From Rallus limicola (taxonomy: Eukaryota; Chordata; Aves; Gruiformes; Rallidae): a stretch of 64,000 bases of DNA. Positions 51,801 to 61,863 of the stretch are shown piece after piece. Location: positions 79,844,520 through 79,908,519 of the forward strand of contig JAKCOZ010000001.1 in the NCBI GenBank assembly GCA_022605955.1, written 5' to 3'. Below the pieces are notes generated by a model that ran no database searches, was not told where the DNA came from, and saw nothing but the letters and a program-made list of their open reading frames with translations. Within the stretch, counting starts at the first letter, position 1. Every line of letters starts with the position of its first letter. A program made the translations under genes and the position numbers.

Positions 51801-54172
51801 TGCTCTAGGATGCTGTGAGTGTACCCTTCTCCTCTGTGCTGTTCCTACCTCTGTTGCTTCTTCTGTTTTCCTCAACATCTCTGTATGTTCCTAAAAGCTG
51901 CTTCCTGGTTGGTCCTTTGCATCAGCAGCCAATGTGTTTCAGTTATACTTGGGGTTCCTGCTTCAAAGAAGTGTCCAGGCAAGGTGGCCACTTTAAGCAG
52001 TTCTACCTGCAGTTCTAGTTAGGAGCTGCTTTTGCATAACCCACATGTTTCAAGTTGATGCTCCTGTATGGAAATGTACGTTTTGAGGGCTCTGTGAGGC
52101 TCCATGCTGGTGCACAGAAGTATTTGTGTGTCTGTGTCTGCCACAGAACGCGAGCATCGCCCCTTATCCCTGTCTGACAAAGTGCATGGCTAAATTAATG
52201 CGTTTTGGGTACCAGATGAAGGAATTTCTTTCAGCACTTGTGTGATTTGCAGTTGTGTTAGCTGAGGTCCCTGGGTGTTTATCTGTCTAGGCTATATCTG
52301 GTGCTGTTTGGCTTCTCTGTGACCAGACCCATACACGAGGTTCAGTTGTGTTTCCCCAAGCGTGTAAGAAGCCTATGTGTACGTTGCCTCAAACATGTGT
52401 CCGTGTGGCGTTTGCAATGGGCTCTGAGGATTTCACTGTCTTTCACACTCTGCCACCTCAGCACTGTGTGTGTGTAATGCACATGCATGGCTCTCCTGCC
52501 CCGCGGCTGCAGCGCCCCTCAGAACAGGACGCCAGCCAGCTTGCTGGCTCGTCATGTGGTGTGGACAGTCTGTCACATGGGATTAGCTTTTCTGATGTAG
52601 TTTACTGTGACAAGCTCTCCTTTTTTGGGTGCTCAGATATGAAGATGAATGTATGCAAAGCAGCATTGTGCAAGGTGGCAGGCACATTTTTGTGCGGGGG
52701 TGGGGGTACCTGGAGTCTTGCCTGTTACCCTGTTGATGCTGAGTATGAAATCCTGAGTGAAATCGCCTTAAAAAAACACCCATATTTGGCGAGTCTCACT
52801 TCTGTTATGTAAAAAGTCATGACACTAAACTTGCTACAGCATGATCAGCTTCCCTGCTGAAGAGGAAGCCGAGGAAAGCAAATAGCAAAACCGGTATTTA
52901 ATGCCTGGAGGCACTGCTGGAGTTTGGTGTAGGGGGGATGCTCTGGACTTGGAAAGCCAGGGAGCCACAGACACAAAGAGGGCACTGACAGAGTTGGTAG
53001 GGAGACAAGGGCTGGAAGAGCTGCAGAGAAGCACAGAGCTGTTGAGGAAAAATGGCTGGCCTTCCTTTTCCTGGAGCAGTAAATCCTCTCATCCCATAGT
53101 TAGAATGTCCCGCTGGCAGATAAAGCAGCACAACTAGGTAAGGACTGTGAGCACACCTGTCTGGAGATAAACCCCCTCCCTTTCCCCTCCTCTGTCTTCC
53201 TTCGCTGCCCTGCCACAAGCAACCTATCTGTGATCCAGGAAATGAGCCATTTTATGATCCAAGATAACCGTTTCTGTAAAGGCTGAAAGGCTCACAGTAT
53301 GCTAGCCTTTAGAGATCTGTTGGCTTTTCCCCTCTTGAACCACAGCACTGGTCCATTATTGCCATTAAGCAATAATTCACTGTATGTTTCTCTTCTCACC
53401 ACGGGATCCTCAGATGCAGAAGGTGAGAAAGGGTTGCTCTGGTTTTATGCTGTGGACACAGTGGAGGTAGACAGCAACTTGCAGTTGAGGCATCTGCCTC
53501 ACCTCTGTTTGGTCTTTTCCCCCTCTCTTCTGCACTCTCCTCCTTCAGAGTGCCTTGAACTTGTCATCATGTTAAGCCACGTGGAGCCCTTTGCCTGCCA
53601 GTAGCACTCACAGAGGGGGCAGCCCTCCCCACCTGGGAATCATGGCACTGCAGCCAGGGATGGGTTATTAACCAAAGTGAAAAGAGAGGGGGTGCTGGTG
53701 CATTTTTACTTACTTCTGCCTGAGGTAGAATATCTAAGAGAGAAATCATAGCTCAAGGACATCTCTCCTACTTTGGAATCACTCAGCCAGCTGGAGAGGA
53801 GCTTGAAATATGTCCAGTTCAGCCAAGCCCTGCGATGGGACTTTCATTCCTGCTATCGAGACAGGTCACGGTGAAGTACCTCTTTGAGGAGTTTCAGAGA
53901 TGAGTCCCCTTCCCCATGGCAGAGACGCCTCTTACTCTCTAATCAGCTCCTCTCCCAGAGAAACTGTGCAGTCTGTGCTGTCATTGGGCAAGCTGCCCTT
54001 CCCCAGGATCTGTTCCACACCCTCTTTTAATTAAACAGCCTAATCTTTAAGTGACCCTATGCCGTGACGGCTGCAAGAGGACCTGCAGTGTCCGGACAAG
54101 CATAATTACTCACTTCAGAGGTGCTGTGCTCAGCCATCCAAATGAGGCTGCCTTCTCCCCCCTTATTTGCAG

Positions 54173-54342
54173 GTTCCAGTACCTTTCCTCCATGGTGCCA
54201 GGTCCAACCTCCTGCAGGTGGGACTTGCCCCAGGCTGTCATTTAAGCTGCCTTCTGCCTGCAGTCCCTGGTGCCACACCAACCCACTCCTTCTCCTCCTC
54301 CTCCTCCTCCTCCTCCTGCCTGCAACCACACTGAGTTCTCAG
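54173..54342 (+). other. Possible 170-nt exon bounded by good splice sites
   Basis: A strong acceptor (CTTCTCCCCCCTTATTTGCAG ending at 54172, polypyrimidine except near the end) and a good donor (CTCAG then GTGAGA at 54343) bracket 170 bases. One + frame is open through it and reads a run of leucines from the CTC repeat, then PATTLSSQ. The region is C/T-rich on +, which favours chance acceptors. No domain is recognised. A transcribed noncoding exon is possible, but the evidence is only the two sites. Confidence 0.12.
54290..54318 (+). repeat. (CTC)n trinucleotide microsatellite
   Basis: Nine to ten CTC/TCC units in tandem. They give poly-Leu or poly-Pro in + frames and poly-Arg in a minus frame, which explains the odd open frames here. 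Confidence 0.92.
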
Positions 54343-54844
54343 GTGAGAGCCCACGGCTTGGGGGCAAGTTTCTCATTATTTCTCTAGTTCAGAGAGACGT
54401 TTTGAAGCTCTGGAGGGCCTGTCTTTGGCCCTGTGATTCACAGGTGGAAGGTTGGCAGCCCCACAGCTTGAAGTGCAGAGTCTTTCATGGGGCAGAAGGC
54501 AGAAGAAGGGGCTGCCTCAGGGTTCAGTGTGCTGCTTACCCTTATCTGGGGGAGAGCTATAGGTTCCACGTGAAACAGCCGAACTGCTGATCGTGTGTAT
54601 GTATAAATCTTAGTTTATAATGCACCACAGCTCAAGGGCATTTCAAGGACTCATTTAAAACTGAGACAAAGAGAAGGGCCTCACAGGTTGGAGGAGGAGG
54701 AGCTGCCATCGTAGTGGTGCTTGAGCTTGTCTGTTCCTTGCTGGATTCCTACTGCTTCCCCTCAGCACAGACTGGAATGGAGGGGGGGGAGGAGTGGAAG
54801 AAATGGGGAGAACCCTGTCTCTTTAATCAGGAGAGCTGAAAATG

Positions 54845-54862
54845 CATAAATAAATAAATAAA
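54845..54862 (+). repeat. (ATAA)n microsatellite
   Basis: About four tandem ATAA units. Confidence 0.8.
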
Positions 54863-54910
54863 CCCACTCTGGCAATTTTTTAGACTGAATCTCTATGAAG
54901 GGAAAATGGA

Positions 54911-54923
54911 GGGGGGGGGGGGG
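54911..54923 (+). repeat. G13 homopolymer
   Basis: Thirteen consecutive G flanked by GGA and AGGAG. It can form a G-quadruplex-like structure and is prone to sequencing and assembly error. Confidence 0.85.
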
Positions 54924-57900
54924 AGGAGAAACTCATACAGTTTGTCCTGTGCAGCAAGAATCTGCCGTCACATCCAGGCATCTAGGTGGTGGGTTTGCTC
55001 ATTAAATGGTCTTATTTACTCTCACACGCTTTTCTAAAGTATTTTCGTTGCGCAGAGTTGAAGCATTTTTTAAGAGTTTGTTTCTCTTCGAGTGCTCTGT
55101 AGATGGCATCCATGTGTCCTTTTCCAGGAACGGGATCGGAGATGAACAAGTGGAGTACCATTGCCATCTGCTGGCAAAGGGCAAGGTTGCCGTTTGGTGG
55201 GTTTTAGGGTGGTTTGTTGGGGTTTTTTTTATTTCCCCAGCTTGAGTGCAGCTGAAACGCCATAAACAGCACGTTTTGGCAGCGGAATGTGTGTGATATG
55301 GGGTTTCTAATTTGGAGGGCTTGTTTGTACATAAATGCCTTCTTGCCCCAGAGTCTCAAGCAGAGGTAGGGATGCGGCCCCAGCCTGGCATCAGCATAGT
55401 TGTTTCTGTTCCACGAGATACTGAAGGTCCATCTCAGAAGTCTCATGGGCACCCCTGTGCCCAGGTGGGACAGAAGATGTAGCACCCACAATGCTTTGGG
55501 AAAATGAGCTTTGCGACCTCATGTGAAGTATTGCAGGAGGGACTATGTTCGTCTCTGCACAGAAGAGTTGGGGTTGTGTTCATTATAAAGATCCTTCTGA
55601 AATGCTCACACACATCCCTGGAGGACTGTCCCTAGAGAGCTGAGCAGGCCTCAGCCACCATAAGCCCTGTGCCTTCCTAATGTTGGACAAAAGTTTTTCC
55701 CCACCCAGCTGCAGAGTTAGTTGACTTTGCCCTTGGAAAAGCGCAGAACACCGGTGCTCTGCTGTCTCTGCAGTGCTCCCGGGAAAGTACTGACCTTTCC
55801 TCACTGCACCAGTTGCAGAAGGTGAGAAAGCATCAACTCTGGCTCTTCTAACACCAGACAAATGAAGGTACATTTGACACCCATTCTCACCATCTCCCAT
55901 CAGTCTTCATCTTTACCTTTTGAAAAGGAAACAGAGGTTATAGGCAGCACCTAGCATGGCACAGAAATTCTTCTGCACAGCCAGGAGTGTAACTCTGAGC
56001 CATCTTTTTTCATGGGGACTATTACTCAAACATATCCAGGCATTTGTCAGTGGAAGTTGAGGGCACCAGGACCTCCATCCCCTCTCTTATATATAGGCTC
56101 TTTGCACCGAGCACAGATAATTACACTAGAGGCAGGCATTTGATCTGGGGCTGCAAACAGGTGGGGTCTGTGAGGCATGTGCAGGTGCATGTGAACTCCT
56201 TTAGAGGTTCAGAAATGGACATGGTGGGAGGTAGAGGTGAAATGATGAAGGGGAAGGAGCATTTACTTTCATAGAAAATGCTCTCTGTGAAGATCACTAG
56301 TGTAAATTTGATTAAAATTTCCTAAGAAAACTTTCTCAAATCCCAGAGGGAATTTCTGCTGTAGGGAAGACAAGAAAACAGCAAGGTGTGTAGTGTCCTG
56401 CAAGCAAAAAGTGACATATGTGTCTCTGCTCATCCTCTCATCTTTTTCACTTAGTTTTTCACAGATGTTTTCTGATAATCTTGACTCTATTTCACAACAG
56501 CCTCAAAACACATCTCAAAACCTCCATCTTTCCCTGTTGGAGGATTCTCACTTTCTAGCTATTCCTAATCACCAGCCAGCTAAGACTACAGACCACCACT
56601 ACACCTAGTTCCAGGTATGTTTTCTTCTGTTAAAAGCTCAGCAGACAGCACCCCAGCTACAGAACATGTGACAGCCCTCACTAGCTATAGAGCAACTTGG
56701 GACAGAAACCCATAGGTGAGGAGTTTGGAAGTGGAGGATATGGAGAAAGAGTCAGAAGCATCAGGGAACATCCACACTCAGCCAAGCAGAGCAGGACAGG
56801 GCAGCACCTGTGTGGGATGGTATCTAGAGCTGGTGAGTCACAGCTCCAAGTAGACAGGCCACATAGGTAAGAGTTTTTTGAAGGAGGCAGCAGCTTCTTT
56901 GTGAGAAACTAACTTCCCTGTAGATAAAGACTGAACCACCATTTTTCATAGTTTCTGACACCGAGGGACTGCATCCTCTTATTTACTCGTGTTCTTTCAG
57001 TCCTGGGCTCTAACCATCATCAGCTCATTCCAAATGAGCTCCCCATCCCCTGCGCTACCCCGTGCTTCAGGCAGAGCACTGCTAGGCAGGGATGCTATAC
57101 TCAGGCACTGGCAATGAGAGCTGAGCAACAAGGAGGTGGAAGTTGCTAGGGGAAAATGGAAAAGGGAAGATAAAAATGGTATGGGGCAGAACAGGTGGGA
57201 TAGGGTAGGGGAATGAAAGTCTTGTGGTCTGGGTGACTTTTTCCTGTTTTGCATGACTGCAAAAATAGTGGCTTCATACTCACTGATAGCTGAATTTTCT
57301 TTGCCTAGCACAGGATAAAACTTGTGCACTTTCAGTCTTTACAGCTTCACATTGCACAGGAATGCCTCCCCAAATACGTGCTTGTTCTGTAAAGCCCTTT
57401 AAAGAATCCACTTCCATGAAAGTAACAGTACAGGCATTTGAAACCACATGTTTCCTGTGCTTCAGCCAACAGAGAGCAGCATAGTTACACTCACATGTGC
57501 ACCATCCGCAACCCAATCCAGTTTGTAGCGCCTCTCTGTGACTGCTGGTCCACCAGGTACTGGTTTCCCTCACCATGCTTCTGGCTGTGAGTCCCAGAGT
57601 GAGCCCCAAGCCCTGCACTCACCATCCCCTCTGTGGCAGGGTGACATGCTGGCTCTGGGCACGGGCATCTCCCAGAGAGCATCTGATCCTGTGTGGGCAG
57701 CTAACTTTGCTGTGGGAAGCTCTGATGAGAACAGGATATTTGACTGCATCAAGATCAGCAAAATAAAATTAAGTACGAAGGACATTAGTCTGTTCTGGGT
57801 GCAGGGTATATCGCTCATCTGGCAGGTTAATCTGGCTAGTGACTCAGTGAGTAGCCACTGGAAATACTGCTGTCTGCATTCCCAGAGTAGACCTGTCTAA

Positions 57901-58717
57901 TTGTCCAAGAGACTCCTCTTCTGCTGGCAGGAAGCCGTACAAGCAACACAGGGATGGGAGCTCAGGAGCTTTCTGTCATGCTAGTAATGTTGGTCCAGTG
58001 GGTGCAAGCAGCACTGTGAGACCATTGTCAACAATGCCACGCTGGGCTCTCACTAAGACTTGGGCTGGAAACAATGATGATAAGCTTCAAAGCTTGTTTG
58101 TTAGTTTGTTTAAAACAAACTTGGCAACAGACTGTCAAAATGTTTACCATCTCCTGTATTAGGGAGCTAAGCTAGGTAGCATGAGGCTCAGGTTCATTGC
58201 TATGCTCTGCCATATATTTGCCATCTGATAGGGACAACTCTGTCTGGGCTTCTAGCTTATTTGCAGAATGGGGGTGGCAGCACCTCCCTAGCTCTCAAGA
58301 GGGTTGTGTGGATGAAGAGATGGGAGGATGGATACTTGCAGACCAGAGTGACTGGAAGTCAGGGAAGCAGGAGGTAACGGCTTAAGGAGGAAGGGGAGGA
58401 GTGCTGGGCAGAGGGCAGTACTCTCTTTCTTAGCCTTGGTGGTAAATCAGATGATCTCCTGGCTCCTGACCTATTAGGTGACATGTGGGAATTGCGACAG
58501 CAGGCTTTGGTTCTGAGGGATGGTAAGGAAAGGCAACATTTGTGTAACCCAGGGCCAGAACTTTCCAGATACGTGCTCATGCCGCTTCTCATCTGCTGGT
58601 ATTAGTGGCTAAAGCCATGCTGGTACCTCTTCCCTATTGGAAGAGATTAGAGCGGGCAGGACCCACTTCCAAAAGAGCAAACTCTTCCCTTGACAGGGAA
58701 GCAGGCTGTCTCTGCTA

Positions 58718-58741
58718 ACACACACACACACGCACGCACAA
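58718..58741 (+). repeat. (CA)n microsatellite with CG interruptions
   Basis: About 24 bases of alternating AC, with two ACGC interruptions toward the 3' end. It lies about 100 bases upstream of the CpG island. Confidence 0.9.
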
Positions 58742-58821
58742 GCCACAGAGAATTAGCCAGATGGTTTCACTTGGAAAAAATCAAGAGCACGAAGCCATCT
58801 GCTCTCCTGTCCTGGGGATCA

Positions 58822-59180
58822 CGAACTTGACTTCCTGTGGGCTGGGGTAAATGGCGTCTCTGAGTGCGGGCAGCGCCTGCGCCCGCCCGCCTCACGAGTC
58901 GCTCGGCCTGATGCGGGGCAAGAGCGCTGGAGACGGCTCCGTCCCTCGCGTTTCCCGTGGGCAGGCGGTCCCAGCGCGGGGTGCCGTAAAACCCTACCCC
59001 GTGGGACGGACAGGCGGCTGTTTGGAGGTGGGAAGGGGCCAGCGGCGGCGGCTGCCTGAAGCCCCTGGTAACGGCAGAGGGAGCGCTCGCATCGCTCTCG
59101 GAGGGAAGGACGCAGCCGCTTCCCTTTCCAAACAGGTAGAGGCTGCTTAGGGGATGAGTTAGACGCTCAGTCGTCCGGTC
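58822..59180. promoter_or_regulatory. CpG island, probable promoter
   Basis: The core from about 58853 to 59117 holds about 34 CpG dinucleotides in 265 bases by my hand count, at roughly two-thirds G+C, whereas the rest of the window is CpG-depleted. CpG-rich sequence fades out by about 59360. Promoter-type motifs include ACTTCCTG (ETS) at 58830-58837, AAATGGCG (YY1) at 58849-58856, GC boxes (CCCGCCC) near 58881, and CCAAT at 59323-59327. There is no TATA box. The YY1 word is in the + orientation, which usually sits just downstream of a start site transcribed that way; the CCAAT further right would suit minus-strand transcription. Bidirectional use is possible. No associated gene is recognised. 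Confidence 0.68.
58851..59135 (+). other. Possible first exon with open frame in CpG island
   Basis: An ATG within the YY1 word at 58851 opens a frame that reaches a CAG donor-like site at 59133-59135 (then GTAGAG) after exactly 95 codons, and stops 12 bases into the following sequence if unspliced (99 codons). The predicted peptide starts MASLSAGSACARPPHE, is Arg/Gly/Ala-rich and has no known domain. The base at -3 is T, so the start context is mediocre, although +4 is G. The composition is what any CpG island frame would give. A noncoding 5' exon fits as well. The opposite-strand frame of about 190 codons contains no ATG and was rejected. Confidence 0.18.
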
Positions 59181-61139
59181 CTTGATCGGTCCCTGAGATG
59201 CTCCTGTGTTAAACCGAGCTGACAGCGGAATGATAGTGCCATGGCAAGCAAAGGGACCACCCTCCAAACCGGAGATAAGAGAGATGTTTGCATAGTTGGC
59301 ATGGAGAGGAGGACCGTAGGTACCAATCAGGCGTTGGAAAGACACACAGGACCAAACGTTAATTTTTTAGGGCAGCCCTGTGTAGGGAGTAAATAGAGCT
59401 TAGGAGCCTAAATCCTTTCACCGGCACTGGCTTCAATGGTAGATTCTGCTCTCCCCCTTTTGAGTTTGATTTGTGTGATGGTCTCAGGAAAGAAGTCCCC
59501 TGGCTAGAACTGTGGTAGAAACCACAGCAGTCAATTCAGCATTGCAAACCATTCTTTAGTGTGCATTATTAGCACATAATTGCTTAGTTGGGCGTTGCCA
59601 GCGCTCGGGTTTTGTTGTGAGGCTTGTAGGAGACACTTGTCTTTCTGAAAGCCTTGCTGTTGAAGTTGAGATACTGTTTTCTTTCATCAAAGCAGCATGT
59701 TTCTGGAACTCGGGGTTTCAATGAAGGGAATGGACCTGAAAGGTTAAGAAGCAAGGGGGCTAATGAAAAGAACCCAACATTTGTTACTCAGAAAAAAATC
59801 CCAGAACCTTGTGATTTTGAGTATTGAGGGCCTGACTCCTGACTTTTTTGTACTGGGCTGTTGGCAACTGAGAAAGCACATTGTGACTTGCGGTGGTTTC
59901 CTGGGAAGTTAAATTCTCCAGGTGATGCTTTCATCCATTCAGGAATATGCAAACTCACCACAGGACTCTTGTATTCAAGAAGGATGGTTGTAAAATCCCA
60001 ACTCACTACTGACAAGCTGAAAAGAAAATACAGTTTGTGAAGCAAAAAAACCACCAAGATCCACCAAGACAAGCCCTGTTCAGAAAAGGCTTCAAAGCAC
60101 AAAATTAGTTTTATTTCAAGAAATCATCCTGCTGACTTCAGTGTGTTGTGTTGTGTTTGTACCCAAATGATTCTGAAGAGAAAACAGGCTGGAGGAGACG
60201 AAACTGGGAAGCGCTAGTGGACAGTTCATGAATTGGAGGAGGTAGAATTAGTCTAATAAATGATTCATTCAGAATTGTTTACCCAGCTTTAGCTAGCATC
60301 AGGAGGGAAAGAATGCAAATGGGGCTGATTATCCAGATTCACTTTGTGTCAGTGAGTTGTTCTTGGCTCAGGAACTCATCCTACAAAGGGAAGGGTTGAA
60401 CACTCCATCATTTGAGAACATTTATCACAGAATTGGACCAAAGTCTGAGAATGCACTGCTGGAAATCCTCATGCCAGTGCGGAGGGCAGGATTCCCCAGG
60501 TGCTCTTTCCTTATCTGCTATGCTACTTTAGTGTTAGTAACCATGCACATTGCCAGCAGAACTGCCTGAATGAAATTGCACTGAGGGAACTCTCCCATAA
60601 GAGTTGAACACAGTAAGGGTTGCTAATAAAGGTAGGGCAAAATCCTTGTCAAATAGCTAACTCTTTCTTGCAGAAAAAATAGCTATGCTAAACTAAAAAT
60701 AGCTGGCTGATTCCCTGAAAAATCTTTATCCAGCTCTCCCTCAAATGAAGATTTTGGAGCTGGATCCACCCACGAGTTGTAGTGAGAAGCAGCAGGAAGC
60801 CCAAGGCAAGCCCTGCACTGATGGTGCCACTCAAGACAGCTGAATTTGCTGTTCCTCAATGCCACTTAACAAGCAACCCACGCCAGGCAGTACGGAGACA
60901 TAGGGGAGCAGAAGACAGGCCTGGCTGTTTTGTAAGCTATAGCAAACAAGGACTGCTAGCCAAATAGAGGGCAGAGTAAGCTCTTTGTGGATGAGGTACC
61001 TTTAACTAAGGAGCCTCCTTTGGGAATTGGTTCACCTGATGGTGACATAGGACATAGTCTGATGCAAGTCAAAGATAGGGGTTGTGAGTGTACAGCAACA
61101 CTCAGAACAGTTCTTGAGGGTGTTATGACATACTGAAGG
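59181..61139. other. No gene seen
   Basis: No credible exon or transposon. CpG density falls back to background after about 59360. Confidence 0.5.
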
Positions 61140-61302
61140 AGAGGGCCTGGGGAGACATGGACCCTCCACCACTGGGAATATAGAAGAACAGGTTGGACAA
61201 ATGGCTTTCAGGAAGGATTTTAATGTAGTTGATGCTTTTTGGGGGTAGGGGATGGCTAGGCAATTCAGCAGGGGTCTTCCCGCTTTCCTTTGTACAATTC
61301 TA
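61140..61302 (+). repeat. Old CR1 LINE, 3' end fragment
   Basis: GACCCTCCACCACTGGGAAT, then AAGAACAGGTTGGACAAATG, GGATTTTAATGTAGTTGATG, GGGATGGCTAGGCAATTC and CTTTCCTTTGTACAATTCTA follow the CR1 3' order 'ctccatcactgg..att..aagaacaggttggacaaa..ggatgg..taggt..gttgat..gggg.tggact.gatga..ggtcccttcca..cta.aattcta'. The octamer tail is reduced to a single ATTCTA-like unit. The subfamily is an older one shared with other sauropsids. Confidence 0.75.
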
Positions 61303-61680
61303 GTAGTGTAATTTGTGGGGCAGGGCTGTGTAACGCACAAGGTGCCATTGAGTTTGTGATTGCAAATGGTCAAGAACTCGCCTGACAGGTGGCCCTTCTC
61401 AGTGTCACTTTGGGACCTGCAGACTAATGATGTTGTAGGAGGAATGACAGTCGCTCACTCATGAACCCTGCTGCCTTCAGCACCTTAAGTTGTCTTCAGA
61501 GGTCTCCCATCCAAGAATCTGAATTAATGCTCCTCTGGAACAAGGGGAGAAGAGAGAGAGAGTGGGAAGGAGATTTATGGTGGTTTGCAAGCCTGAGAGA
61601 GACACCATGACTAACAAGCTAATTAGCCCCTCAAAAGCTGGTAGACAAATGGAGACGAGAAGCCTCTGTCTCACCTGCAG

Positions 61681-61863
61681 CCTTGCACCTTGCACCTCGT
61701 GGGGAGGCAGCTTGCCCACAGGGGCCTGCAGAGCCTGACAGGAGAGCAGCTTCCAGGGCATCCACTTCCCTCTGATGGGCCCCGTCCCTGCACCTTGCCG
61801 GGGCCGCTGGCATGGTGGCAGCCATTCCCAGGCTTTCCTGGGGAAATGATGTCTGAGGTGCAG
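61681..61863 (+). other. Possible 183-nt phase-0 exon
   Basis: An acceptor with a good pyrimidine tract (CCTCTGTCTCACCTGCAG ending at 61680) and a donor CAG|GTAAGG at 61863/61864 enclose 183 bases, exactly 61 codons, with one + frame open from the first base to the last. The peptide is Pro/Gly/Leu-rich and no domain is recognised. GC-rich sequence here leaves frames open on the minus strand too (100-132 codons), so openness alone is weak. If spliced to the donor at 59135, the frames join in phase. A lineage-specific or noncoding exon is the most that can be proposed. Confidence 0.18.

Larger units (their letters stand above)
42701..54172. other. No gene seen; long unique stretch
   Basis: More than 11 kb with no supportable gene or transposon. 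Open frames of 120-154 codons (46012-46464, 50770-51147, 51501-51878, 52348-52812) show no domain, and most overlap frames on other strands. Simple repeats at 44407-44445 and about 45840-45875 are listed separately or noted here as T/C-rich. Confidence 0.5.
54343..58717. other. No gene seen
   Basis: No credible gene. Includes a G8 run at about 54782-54789, a short (ATAA)n at 54845-54862 and a G13 run at 54911-54923. A weak MIR-like trace near 55915-56000 was not strong enough to call. A perfect 9-base-arm inverted repeat lies at 58103-58121. Confidence 0.5.

Noticed and set aside
55915..56000. MIR-like trace (GGAAACAGAGGTTATAGGCA, then CACAGCCAGGAGTGTAACTC)
   Set aside because: Similarity to the MIR core is patchy and not collinear enough to call without a profile search.
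58767..59345. Longest open frame in the window, minus strand, about 190 codons
   Set aside because: It begins at a GTG, contains no ATG at all, overlaps the CpG island where stops are rare, and shows no domain.
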